Shown piece by piece: positions 9,984-20,060 of a DNA stretch of 53,861 nucleotides. The notes under the pieces are model-generated. The model had not been told where the DNA came from. It was given only the letters and a program-made list of their open reading frames with translations, and did no database searches. Positions within the stretch are counted from its first letter, which is position 1. Every line of letters begins with the position of its first letter. The stretch spans positions 1-53,861 of the forward strand of contig JAAZOT010000056.1 of NCBI GenBank assembly GCA_012797605.1. The letters run 5' to 3'. The translations under genes were made by a program, and so were the position numbers. Origin of the DNA: Spirochaetales bacterium. Its GTDB lineage: Bacteria > Spirochaetota > JAAYUW01.

Positions 9984-11381
9984 TTAGTCAAGCTTTCTCT
10001 TTAACAAATCAAGTTCAGTATCTAAAACATTTTCCCATCCAGAAATTTTTACTATGCTTTTTAAACTAAATGAGTAAAAATATAGTTCCTGAAATATCCC
10101 CTTAGTGTATGCTTTCATTACAAGGAAAGCAAAACCATTTTTACTATTCAATGCTTTTTTAATTTTATATATATTATCTTGATATAAAGAGTCGATTTTG
10201 CCTTCATCCTTTTTGAAAAGTAAAATTGATATTGAATTTGTCGAAACTAATGAATCGTAAACAAGAAAAAGGAGTTTATCTTCGAATTTATTTATCAAAA
10301 TAATTTCACCGCTAGCTACCAAATTAAAATTCTTGGTATCTTTACCAATGGTCGTTATATATTTAAATTCTTTTTGAGTTCTTATATATTCAAAAATGTA
10401 AAATGAAGAATTTTCATCCTTTACTATTAAAAAGTCATCTGAATAAAAGACATTTTTACCAATTTTTAAGTAATTTGTAAGTAATTTTAAATCTATATAT
10501 TTGTTCTCCGAATCAATTGTTACTTTTTCAAAATCAGTATTGAAAATTAACCCATTTATTAAAAAAATCGCATTCTTGTCGTTGTTTTTATCTTTTATAA
10601 TAGAGAGACTTTCAATTTTATTTTTAGTGTAATCTTTAAGGTCATAAAAAATATATTGATCTTTTTCTTTAATTATAATAGCATTGGAATTACTAAACAA
10701 GATCTCGTCTGCATTTGAAAAAATCTTTGTGACCGTTGGCTTATATGAAGATGAATGATAAGGGTCCTCTGATAAAGATAAAATATCACAATTAAAGAGA
10801 TTCTCATACTTAAAAATTATATAAACATATTTTTCATCGTAGGTAAAACCAGTTTCAATAATATTTGGATAAGAAGTTAAGGGATAAGTGTAAAATTCTT
10901 TAACCCCTGAGATATATAAAAATTGTTGAGGAGCAAGATAATCAAACCCCACTATTATATTTTTGTGGCTTTTATCGAGGGATAATAATGAAAGTTTTCC
11001 AGAAATAGAATAAAGTATCTTATAAGCGATATTATTTTTGAAATCTTTATACCAGACAAAATCATTCCCCTGATATAATGCACCATAAGCAAAAGCAGTT
11101 CTACTATCATTAAAAAATGGTGGTGTAGTAATAAATTCATTTGATGGAGAAAAACCATAATTTTTATCTGCTTCGGAATCATAACCATAAATAAAGTACC
11201 TTTGTTTAACTTGCTCGTAGTTTCGATAAAATATTATAAAATTATTTAGTTTTTCTATTTTACTTAAAATATTAAAATCTTTAACGATTTCATAAAAGAA
11301 GTTTGTGCTTTCTGACGATAAAAAAAATAAGAAAAAAATTATTAGGAAAATAACAATAAGGAAAAATCTAACATTTTTCAT
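9984..11381 (-). CDS. Membrane-anchored hypothetical protein, beta-propeller-like
   Basis: Single N-terminal TM then beta-rich repeats. Confidence 0.5.
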   Translation of the reverse strand: MKNVRFFLIVIFLIIFFLFFLSSESTNFFYEIVKDFNILSKIEKLNNFIIFYRNYEQVKQRYFIYGYDSEADKNYGFSPSNEFITTPPFFNDSRTAFAYGALYQGNDFVWYKDFKNNIAYKILYSISGKLSLLSLDKSHKNIIVGFDYLAPQQFLYISGVKEFYTYPLTSYPNIIETGFTYDEKYVYIIFKYENLFNCDILSLSEDPYHSSSYKPTVTKIFSNADEILFSNSNAIIIKEKDQYIFYDLKDYTKNKIESLSIIKDKNNDKNAIFLINGLIFNTDFEKVTIDSENKYIDLKLLTNYLKIGKNVFYSDDFLIVKDENSSFYIFEYIRTQKEFKYITTIGKDTKNFNLVASGEIILINKFEDKLLFLVYDSLVSTNSISILLFKKDEGKIDSLYQDNIYKIKKALNSKNGFAFLVMKAYTKGIFQELYFYSFSLKSIVKISGWENVLDTELDLLKRKLD

Positions 11382-11494
11382 CTTTATTCCTATAGATTTT
11401 AGCCTTAAATTGATTTTATGATTTAAACAATTATAATCAAGTTGTAGTAAAAGTGAATAAAAATTAAAAATAAATACAAATTAAATAGTTAAAT

Positions 11495-12514
11495 ATGAAA
11501 AAGATTGTCAAAGATGCCATTTTAACTCTTAAATATCTTTTAATTACTTTTGTTATTAGCTTTTTCCTAACAATAGTTCTTTTTGTAGCTTTATCAGCAG
11601 ATGAAATACAAAGGTTTCATTATCTTTATTCAAACTTCATAGTTTTTTATTTTCTTATCTTAAAAATACAGATAGTCATATATGCATTATTGCCAATAAG
11701 TCTTATGCTGACTGCGCTAGTAGCTTTTTCTTATGCATCTTCAAGGGATTGTTCAAGTATAGGAAGTAGTATTGGTCTTATTTTATTTTGTTTAATAATA
11801 TTTGGTTCGCTTTATATAGCACTATTTCAAGATGGTAATAGAATTAACACAATTTCAAAAATTTATATGCCAAAATTAGCAGAAAAAACTAACTTTTTTT
11901 ATAACAATAGTATAGTTACTTTTCCAGAAATCCAATTTTATTTTGAGAACAATAAAGCATATTACTTTGAGAACAATTCTTTAATTGAAAGTAGTATAAG
12001 TTTAAATCTTAAAAAAAATATTTTGACTATACAAAAACTCAATGATGGATTAGGTAAAGATTATAAATATCTTGATGAGATTGGTAAAGTTGATTCTCTA
12101 TTATTTTTAAACCCAATAATCAAAACAATAAAGGTAAATTTTGAAGAGTTATCTTATTTTTTAAGCAAAAGTAAAGGGATTTTTTTCCTTTTATATCTTT
12201 TCGCATTCTTTTTAGTCATTTGCTGGATACCTTATCTTTTTCACAATGAAAAATGGCCGATGCCTTATTATATGCTCTCTTCTTTATTTATATTCCTTTT
12301 TGCAACTTTATTTTTAGCAACCTTTAAATTTTCACTTATTTATCTTAAAGATTTGAAAATTTCTAAGTTGTATATCCAATTATTTCCAGTTTTTGCTTTT
12401 GGTCTTATTTTTATTATAGAAGTTTTACTATTATATATTAAATATTCCAGAAAGATTTTTCATTCTAAAATTGAACAAACAAGAAAAATGCAAATGACAA
12501 GAAAGATTAAATGA
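11495..12514 (+). CDS. Hypothetical multi-pass membrane protein
   Basis: Hydrophobic segments at both ends, no recognised motif. Confidence 0.6.
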   Translation: MKKIVKDAILTLKYLLITFVISFFLTIVLFVALSADEIQRFHYLYSNFIVFYFLILKIQIVIYALLPISLMLTALVAFSYASSRDCSSIGSSIGLILFCLIIFGSLYIALFQDGNRINTISKIYMPKLAEKTNFFYNNSIVTFPEIQFYFENNKAYYFENNSLIESSISLNLKKNILTIQKLNDGLGKDYKYLDEIGKVDSLLFLNPIIKTIKVNFEELSYFLSKSKGIFFLLYLFAFFLVICWIPYLFHNEKWPMPYYMLSSLFIFLFATLFLATFKFSLIYLKDLKISKLYIQLFPVFAFGLIFIIEVLLLYIKYSRKIFHSKIEQTRKMQMTRKIK

Positions 12515-12532
12515 TAGATTCTAAGGGATAAT

Positions 12533-14155
12533 ATGGCTCAAAATAGAGGTTCATCATTTATCATTAATAAGTTATTAACCATAAGTGCTGGTCTAATTTT
12601 ACTAGTTTTTATAATAATGGTTTCTTATCAATCTTTTACATATGATATCGAAAGTGTCTTAAAAAAATCAAAAGGTCAGTATATAATTTTCTCATCATTA
12701 GTTAAAACAATTGAACTCTTGCCTTACATATTATCTTCAGCTTTGATTTTATCTTTTTGCCTAATTTATAGCATTGGCCTTAGAAAAGGGAAGAATGATC
12801 TACAGGAAACAGATTATATTATAGCTTTTTTCATCTTTTTACTAATAGCTTTTTTATTTACAGCCATATTAAATGAGGCAGTCAAACCTTTTATGAATTT
12901 AAAGGTCTCAGAAATATTGATTACAACAAAACTAAGTTATCAATATTTGAAAAAAGCAAAGGAATATGAATTACAGGGGAAATATAGTCTAGCCATAGAA
13001 AACTATAAAAGGTACCTAACTTTTGAACCAAAAAACATTGATATAATAGACCTTGTGGCTGAACTGGAAAGGAAAAAGTATAGCGAGATTCCAAAACCTC
13101 AGATTAAAACTTCTGAAACACCACCCCCAACAAATCCAGCAAGTTTATACAATCTTGCTATTTACCATACAAAAATGAAAGAATATGTTCTTGCGATATA
13201 CTATTTAGAAAGGTATCTTCTATTAAATCCAAACGATACAAATGCAAAATCCCTCTACGATAAAGTAAAAGCAGTCTATGAAAGTGAAGTATTAAATAAA
13301 AAGGAAGATGCGCTTTATATAATGCAGCAGAAAAGGTTAGGAATGTCATATATTAAGCAAAATAAATATGTTGAAGCTTATAATCTTTTTGTTGCTCTTT
13401 CAAAAAAGTATCCAAATGATAAATCGATAAAACCTTATCTTGAAGAAGCAACAAATCTATATAGAAAAGTTGATTTCTTTGTCTCAGATGCATATGAAAA
13501 AAAGGATTATCCAGGTTTCAATTCAACTTTATTAAAACTTAAAGACGCTAAAAAAGAAAATGTTTATTACCTCATATTTATAGATAAAGTTGTCTATTAC
13601 TTTGATGAAATCTATCTTTACGATGTTTCGCTTTACAACCTTTCGACTAAAAGTTTTCAGTCGTATAAATATGGTAAGAAGGTTCAAAACTACTTTGTTT
13701 TTAAAAACTCAGATCTTGAACATGTAATAACCTATTTCGATATAAAGATTCCATATTTCAAAAATTTTATTCTTTTAAGATCATTCAACCTCTTTCCTTT
13801 ATATACGGTTTTTGACTTAAAAAATTTTATACAGAGCATTGGATACCACCCATCTCTTTTTATTGATTACTTAAAACAAAAGATTTTATTCTATATTTCA
13901 TTTTTATTTACCCTTATGATTAGCTTTAAGCTATCTATGATTGGAATGAAAAGAAGTGATTCACATATAACTATCATTGAAATAATCTTTTTTCTATTAA
14001 GTATATTTTTAATCTCTATTTCTGGCTATCAGCTTTTATTTATGGTACATAAGGGATTATATATCCTATTTACATTATCCATCTCCCCCTTGCTTGCATT
14101 TATAATAATTTTTACAATCGATCTTATCATCTGGGTATTGATGTATTTCGCATAA
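12533..14155 (+). CDS. TPR-containing membrane protein
   Basis: N- and C-terminal TM segments; TPR units (YELQGKYSLAIENYKRYLTFEPKN; YHTKMKEYVLAIYYLERYLLLNPND). Confidence 0.75.
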   Translation: MAQNRGSSFIINKLLTISAGLILLVFIIMVSYQSFTYDIESVLKKSKGQYIIFSSLVKTIELLPYILSSALILSFCLIYSIGLRKGKNDLQETDYIIAFFIFLLIAFLFTAILNEAVKPFMNLKVSEILITTKLSYQYLKKAKEYELQGKYSLAIENYKRYLTFEPKNIDIIDLVAELERKKYSEIPKPQIKTSETPPPTNPASLYNLAIYHTKMKEYVLAIYYLERYLLLNPNDTNAKSLYDKVKAVYESEVLNKKEDALYIMQQKRLGMSYIKQNKYVEAYNLFVALSKKYPNDKSIKPYLEEATNLYRKVDFFVSDAYEKKDYPGFNSTLLKLKDAKKENVYYLIFIDKVVYYFDEIYLYDVSLYNLSTKSFQSYKYGKKVQNYFVFKNSDLEHVITYFDIKIPYFKNFILLRSFNLFPLYTVFDLKNFIQSIGYHPSLFIDYLKQKILFYISFLFTLMISFKLSMIGMKRSDSHITIIEIIFFLLSIFLISISGYQLLFMVHKGLYILFTLSISPLLAFIIIFTIDLIIWVLMYFA

Positions 14156-14363
14156 ACTTTTATGCTTTTTAAAAAAGCATTACAGAAGGCTCTAAAAGAA
14201 GTACTGAAGTAATTTGCATAAACTTTTTTTTCAAAAATTTACATTTAATCGAATATTTGAGATTTGTGAAGAAATAGCTTAAAACAGAAAAAGAATAATA
14301 TACTAAGAAGTATATATTGATTTATTTTTAATAAGTTTTTATCTTATTTATAGGGGGTAAATA

Positions 14364-14717
14364 ATGAATATTTATACTAAAGATTCCAATGATATACCTT
14401 TTGAAAATATAACTATGGATGGTGCCTTAAATGCGGAATTTAAGGTAGTAGTAGGTAAAAAAGAAGGGGCACCGAATTTTATAATGAGAATATTCAAAAT
14501 CCAGCCTGGTGGATATTCCCCTTTACATAGCCATGAATGGGAACATGAAAATTATTTTTTAAATGGAAATGGTGAGATTAGGAACTCCAAAGGAGAAAGC
14601 ATAAAAGTAAAAAAAGGTGATGTTGCTTTCATTCCTCCATTTGAAGAACATCAATATTACAATAGTGGAAATGAAGTTTTAGAGTTTATCTGCCTTATTC
14701 CGATTGTTGATCGTTAG
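14364..14717 (+). CDS. Cupin-domain protein
   Basis: GGYSPLHSHEWEHENYFLNGNGE...KKGDVAFIPPFEEHQYYN; upstream AGGGGG RBS. Confidence 0.88.
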   Translation: MNIYTKDSNDIPFENITMDGALNAEFKVVVGKKEGAPNFIMRIFKIQPGGYSPLHSHEWEHENYFLNGNGEIRNSKGESIKVKKGDVAFIPPFEEHQYYNSGNEVLEFICLIPIVDR

Positions 14718-15333
14718 TTTTATTTCTTCTATCAATATTTTTGCATGTTATAATATTGCCATCGATATCTATCAATCCTTGTTTTTTTAGTTCATTTAAA
14801 CAATTTTCAACTATATTTAATGGTAAGCCCTTTGTGTTGTCTGCATATTCAAGAAATTTTGATTTTTCTATCTTATCTTTAATTTTAATATTTTTTTTGA
14901 TTAACTCTAAGTTATAAAAGGCATTCAATGCAGATAAGACTTTTTCTTCCCTATCTTTTTGATAAATAGCAAGAACTATATCATTAGTTTTCCTAAGTCT
15001 TGCGGATAAAAGTTTTATTATTTTTTTAGTAAAATCTTGGTTAGAAAGTATGACAGTTTCAAAGGCAGAAGAATTTACTGCCAACACAATGGTATCCTTA
15101 ATAGCCATTGCATTTGCTGAACGAGGGAATTTATCAATAACAGCAAGCTCTCCGAAGATATCTCCGTCTTTTAATATAGCTAAGGTCCGCTTTTTTTCAT
15201 CTATCATTCTATAGATTTCTACTTCCCCTTTTATAATTATGAAAAGTTCTCTTCCGAAATCACCTTCATTGAAAATTTCTTTTCCTGCCCCATATACCCT
15301 AGAAAATTTTTTTACTAAATCACTATTAAACAT
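14695..15333 (-). CDS. Cyclic nucleotide-binding (Crp/Fnr-type) regulator-like protein
   Basis: GDFGRELFIIIKGEVEIYR...LKDGDIFGELAVIDKFPRSANAMA cNMP fold. Confidence 0.82.
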   Translation of the reverse strand: MFNSDLVKKFSRVYGAGKEIFNEGDFGRELFIIIKGEVEIYRMIDEKKRTLAILKDGDIFGELAVIDKFPRSANAMAIKDTIVLAVNSSAFETVILSNQDFTKKIIKLLSARLRKTNDIVLAIYQKDREEKVLSALNAFYNLELIKKNIKIKDKIEKSKFLEYADNTKGLPLNIVENCLNELKKQGLIDIDGNIITCKNIDRRNKTNDQQSE

Positions 15334-15438
15334 CTTTTTCCCTTACTTTAAATCAATTTAATTTATCATTTAAATTTTTCAACTCTTGAGCTTATATCTT
15401 AATATTGAAAATTTCAAAAAATATAGCAAAACTATTAT

Positions 15439-17040
15439 ATGGAAAATACAATAAGTACTATTTTGAAAAATATTATTTCTTACCCATATACTCCTTACAT
15501 AGCAGTTTTGATTCTTGGTACAATTTTTATCTTTTTTCTTCCTTTATTAAGTCTTATTACAACAATAAGCAAAGTCAGCAAACTTTTTGATGCAAAAAAT
15601 TACACTGAAGTAATAAGAAGAGTTGAAAAGTATTTCAAGTACCATAAGTATGAAAAGACACTCCTTTCTTTCTTATATGACAGCTACTTAAAATTAAATA
15701 ATAAACAAAAAGCCCTTCACTATATGCAAATAGCGGTTGAAAAGGGTTTTATTAAAGATAAATACCTTAAAATGTTTCATAACACTAAAATGGCTCAAAT
15801 ACTTTATGACTTAAATCAAACATCAGAAGCTTTTGAAAAATTATATGAGGTAAATAAAGAGGGTGAATATGAAGCTAGCTGGTGTCATCTTATGGGAAAA
15901 ATTTTCCTTTCTCAACAGCAGTTTGAAAATGCTATTTATTATCTTGAAAGAGCCCTCTTTATTTCAAAAAAATCTATAGATATATACTTTGATTATACTT
16001 TGGCATTATCTTTTAAGTTGAAAGAAAGAAGTCTAGCCAATGCCATTGAGATTTTTATAAAAAATGCAAAAAAAGAAGCTATTTTCATTGTTGCTTATTG
16101 TAATATTTTTAAAAAAGATTTTTCAAATGCAAAACTCTGGCTTACCAAAACAAGTTTTGCAGATAATGAAATATTTGAATTTTATAGAAGATTTTTAATT
16201 TTATTTTGCTCTTACAATATAATTAAAAATTCTCAAGTGGAACAAGTTCTTGATTTTTCAAGTATAAATGCTGAAAAAACAGAATTTTTAATTTCATTAA
16301 ACAATGCAATTAAATCAGATAACCTTGATTCACTAAAAGTTAAAATCTTGGAAAATTCTATTTACCTACTTAAATTAATATGTGATGAACAAAACTTAAA
16401 ACATTTTCTAATAACAGGAAAAACATCATTTTCAATCTTTGAAAATCTTGATGAGATTGATATCTTTTCAGAAAATAAAATAGATAATTTTTTAAAAAGA
16501 ATTCAACAAGGAGTCTTTTTACTCGATATTTTTGGTTATTCAATAAAAAAATCTTTGATTCCTCCAGCAGATTTTATCAAAAAAGAGTTTGAAAGGCTTA
16601 AACCAACTGCTAGCCAGAGTGAACAACTTAGAAAAACAATACTATCTCAATACCTTAGACTTACAGATCGAGGATTTGTTAGGGTAAATTTGAGAGTCGT
16701 AAGGCTTTTTGAGTATGTACCAACAAAGGTCAGAAGTACATTTTTACATGATAAGGGGATCGCTTCTTTAAGAATTTTAGCAACAGAAATAGAGTATCCT
16801 CATCGATCAGCCTTGTTTATATTTAGAAGAACTTCCATATACGATTTATCATACAAGCTTTTTGAAACAATCAATAAAGATTTAGATGAACAAAATATTG
16901 AAACATGTTTTTTTTTCTATAATTTTCCACTGGATCCAGACATTGAAAAAAATATTCTTGATTTTCCAAAGATAACTGTTTATGATCAAGCTCATCTTGC
17001 TCTATTTTTAGAAGAAAGCATGAAAAACAACAAAGTTTAA
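15439..17040 (+). CDS. TPR membrane protein with conserved C-terminal alpha/beta domain
   Basis: N-terminal TM; TPR-like repeats; C-terminal RILATEIEYPHRSALFIFRRTS...KITVYDQAHLALFLEE. Confidence 0.65.
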   Translation: MENTISTILKNIISYPYTPYIAVLILGTIFIFFLPLLSLITTISKVSKLFDAKNYTEVIRRVEKYFKYHKYEKTLLSFLYDSYLKLNNKQKALHYMQIAVEKGFIKDKYLKMFHNTKMAQILYDLNQTSEAFEKLYEVNKEGEYEASWCHLMGKIFLSQQQFENAIYYLERALFISKKSIDIYFDYTLALSFKLKERSLANAIEIFIKNAKKEAIFIVAYCNIFKKDFSNAKLWLTKTSFADNEIFEFYRRFLILFCSYNIIKNSQVEQVLDFSSINAEKTEFLISLNNAIKSDNLDSLKVKILENSIYLLKLICDEQNLKHFLITGKTSFSIFENLDEIDIFSENKIDNFLKRIQQGVFLLDIFGYSIKKSLIPPADFIKKEFERLKPTASQSEQLRKTILSQYLRLTDRGFVRVNLRVVRLFEYVPTKVRSTFLHDKGIASLRILATEIEYPHRSALFIFRRTSIYDLSYKLFETINKDLDEQNIETCFFFYNFPLDPDIEKNILDFPKITVYDQAHLALFLEESMKNNKV

Positions 17041-17064
17041 TATAAATCTCGAAAAGGAAAGAAG

Positions 17065-18969
17065 ATGAATAAATATTTTACTTTTATCTTAATATTATCC
17101 TTTCTTATAATTTTTAGCTTTCAAAATTCAAATGCTGTCAGTTATTATCAAAATGGATTGAATTTTGAAGAGAAAAAAGAGTACTTAAAAGCGATAGAAC
17201 AGTTTTTAAAAGCCATAGAGCTTAATCCAAACTACTTTGATGCTTATTATCATCTAGCATCTTGCTATTTTCTACTTGAAAAGTATGAAGAAGCAAATGA
17301 TATTATACAGAAAGGTTTAAGACTCGAATATGAAGATAACCCATCTTTGCTTTTATATGCAAAAATACTCATAAAACTTGGAGATCTTGCAAAAGCCGAA
17401 GGTATCTGCGACTCAATTATTAATCGAAACCCGACTTTTCTTGATGCCTATTTTTTAAAAGCTGAGATTAAGATTTATCAATCAAAAATAAGTGAAGCCT
17501 TTGATATCTATTCTAAACTTTTAAGAAGATATCCTGATGATTGGAAGGTAAATCTCTACCTTTATAAATTTTATCAAAACATCGGAAAGGATAAAGAATC
17601 ACTTATATATTTGAGAAAAGCTTTAGATCTTGCTCCATATGAGCCTGCAGTTTTTGAGGAATTATCTTACTATTATTTTAATAAAAATGATATTCCTCAA
17701 ACCGAAGAATTTTTGCAAAGATTATTTGAACTTGATCCAAAAAATCCACAAGGACTTTTTATAAAAGCATATATACTAATAAAACTGGATAAATTTGAAG
17801 AGGCTTCAAATATTCTTCAAAAACTTTATGAGATTTATCCGACAAGATTAAATGTACTTTGGCTAAACTCATATCTGGCAGAAAAATTAAATAATTACGA
17901 TAAAGCAATTAAACTTTTAAGTTCTACGTTGACATTGTTCCCCTATGATGAAATGGTAAGGTTTTATTTAGAAGAGTTGATTATCAAAGCCAATCAAATG
18001 CAATTTTATGATTTAAGATCTCAACTTGCTGAGTATAATTTTAAGTGGGCAAATTTTTTCTTTTCAAATGGTTTTTCACTTAAAGGTGAAATCTTACTCA
18101 GAAGAGCAGTTAGGCTTATGCCTATGAATACAAATTATAGATGGACCTTAAGTGAAATGTTCAGATCTAGAAAAGCATATTTTAAGCAACTTGAACAGTA
18201 TAACATACTTAAAGACCTTGGATATAGTGGTATTTCAACAAAGATAGATGTTTTAACTTACTCTTTGAGAAATTCACTTGAAAATAAATATAAGATAAAA
18301 CCATACTCCATTACAGATAGCTTCGTTACTTTAGGAATTTTCGCAATGCCTTCAAATTTTAGAGAAGATCACTATAATATAAATCTCATCTTTTCTCAGA
18401 TGCTATTTGATAAACTTGCATCTATATATGGGATAAATCTTTACCTCCATAATGAAAATATAGATTCTTTAGAGCAAATAGCTAAGATTTCTAAAGAAAA
18501 AAATATTGATTATGCTATTATAATAGATAATATCGAACCTGTTCCTAGAAATGGTTATAGAATCTATACCAAAATGATAAATCCAGATAATTTATATACC
18601 CTTGATACCAAAATTTTTTATGCAAGTCTAGATTTCCCTATTCTTGAAATATCCTTATATTCCAAAGAATATATCAACTCTATCATACCTTGTCGAGGCA
18701 AAGTTCTAGATGCTGTTGGTAGTACAGTTCTTGTAAACATCGGTTATATTAACGGAATAACAAAAGATACTGAGTTTATAATAATAAATAAAAATCAACT
18801 TAAGAAGAATTTCAACTCATTTGGTTTTAATACTGAAATAGGTGTTATGGCAACAGCTAAAATAAAAGAACTTTCTGAAACCTGTGCATTACTTGAAATA
18901 ACTAAAAAAGACATATACTCAAAAGTAAATATTGGTGATTTTGTATTTATAGCACCAAAGAAAAAATAA
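17065..18969 (+). CDS. Exported TPR protein with FlgT-like C-terminal region
   Basis: Signal peptide, many TPRs (YLKAIEQFLKAIELNPNYFDAYYHLASCY), C-terminal GKVLDAVGSTVLVNIGYINGITKDTEFIIIN. Confidence 0.75.
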   Translation: MNKYFTFILILSFLIIFSFQNSNAVSYYQNGLNFEEKKEYLKAIEQFLKAIELNPNYFDAYYHLASCYFLLEKYEEANDIIQKGLRLEYEDNPSLLLYAKILIKLGDLAKAEGICDSIINRNPTFLDAYFLKAEIKIYQSKISEAFDIYSKLLRRYPDDWKVNLYLYKFYQNIGKDKESLIYLRKALDLAPYEPAVFEELSYYYFNKNDIPQTEEFLQRLFELDPKNPQGLFIKAYILIKLDKFEEASNILQKLYEIYPTRLNVLWLNSYLAEKLNNYDKAIKLLSSTLTLFPYDEMVRFYLEELIIKANQMQFYDLRSQLAEYNFKWANFFFSNGFSLKGEILLRRAVRLMPMNTNYRWTLSEMFRSRKAYFKQLEQYNILKDLGYSGISTKIDVLTYSLRNSLENKYKIKPYSITDSFVTLGIFAMPSNFREDHYNINLIFSQMLFDKLASIYGINLYLHNENIDSLEQIAKISKEKNIDYAIIIDNIEPVPRNGYRIYTKMINPDNLYTLDTKIFYASLDFPILEISLYSKEYINSIIPCRGKVLDAVGSTVLVNIGYINGITKDTEFIIINKNQLKKNFNSFGFNTEIGVMATAKIKELSETCALLEITKKDIYSKVNIGDFVFIAPKKK

Positions 18970-19016
18970 GTTTTGATAATCAAATTATTACAAAAATTAT
19001 AAGGAGCTAACAAATA

Positions 19017-19565
19017 ATGTACAAATTTAACCTTCATAAGGATAGTTTTGTTAAATCTCACTTATATATGGTATCAAAATCAAAAAAGATAAGCATTGCT
19101 TTATCAACAAACTTATTTAATGTCCTAGTATTACTTAATTTAATGGGTATTATATCTATCCAACTGACTCAAAAGACAAAATCATTATGGCATTCTATAA
19201 TTTTTATTTTTTCTTATATATTTTTATTTTTTCTTTATGATATATCGCAAAAATTTTGGTACAAATTATTCTATAGAGAAATTATAAATGAAAAGTTTGG
19301 AAAAGAAGAATTTATAGAAATAGCAATAGATTTTGACGATTTTTATTTTTATTGGATAGATAAAAGTGGAGAAAGTTAGATTTTATACAATGCTATAGAT
19401 AAATTTGTTAAGACAAAAAAATATATTTTTTTGATTTTAAAGAATAAAGATATCTTGCCTATTCCACAAAATTTTAAAGGATTTGAAGATTTTATTTCTA
19501 AGATAAAAGTCGTACTTAAAACTAAAGGAATCGATTTTATGGAAGATTTAAAGAGCAAAATTTAA
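19017..19565 (+). pseudogene. YcxB-like membrane protein interrupted by in-frame TAG (19377..19379)
   Basis: ORF 19017..19379 (two TMs) continues in the same frame after TAG as ILYNAIDKFVKTKKYIFLILKNKDILPIPQNFKGFEDFISKIKVVLKTKGIDFMEDLKSKI*. Confidence 0.75.
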
Positions 19566-19642
19566 TAACGCCAAGAAAAAGATTTGAGATGCAATTCTTA
19601 TAAATCTTTATTATCAAAAATCTTAAAGGTAAATAAAAAGGG

Positions 19643-20035
19643 ATGAATAAAACTTTAGAAAACCTTAAAGAAAAAGCAAAAAGTATAAAGAATGAAATAA
19701 AAACACTATATTTTGCATATAAAAACCCAAAAACACCAATTTTACCTAAGTTTATTATAATCTTAACCATAGGTTATGCTTTAAGTCCAATTGATTTGAT
19801 TCCAGATTTTATCCCTATCCTTGGTTATCTTGATGATTTAATTATTCTTCCAGCATTGATAATGTTATCTATAAAGTTAATACCAAAAAATATAATAGAG
19901 ATTTCAAGGAAAGAAGCCGAAACCGAAAATATAAACTTGAAAAAGAATTGGGTTTTCGCAATTTTATTTATTATAATTTGGATTCTTATTATCTTTTTTA
20001 TAGTAAAAGGAATTTTGAAGTTTGTAAAGTTTTAG
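19643..20035 (+). CDS. DUF1232/YkvA-like membrane protein
   Basis: PKTPILPKFIIILTIGYALSPIDLIPDFIPILGYLDDLIILP. Confidence 0.9.
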   Translation: MNKTLENLKEKAKSIKNEIKTLYFAYKNPKTPILPKFIIILTIGYALSPIDLIPDFIPILGYLDDLIILPALIMLSIKLIPKNIIEISRKEAETENINLKKNWVFAILFIIIWILIIFFIVKGILKFVKF

Positions 20036-20060
20036 TTTTAAAACAATTCTGTAAATATAA

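Noticed and set aside
14147-14228. Short direct repeat TT(C/T)GCATAAACTTTT near 14147 and 14213
   Set aside because: Only about 15 bp and AT-rich; no flanking element or repeat array structure.
15405-15590. + strand 61-aa ORF overlapping the start of 15439..17040
   Set aside because: Out-of-frame overlap with a much longer, better supported ORF.
19376-19770. Minus-strand ORFs 19376..19558 and 19537..19770
   Set aside because: Antisense to the YcxB-like downstream half and the DUF1232 gene, both of which have better family support.
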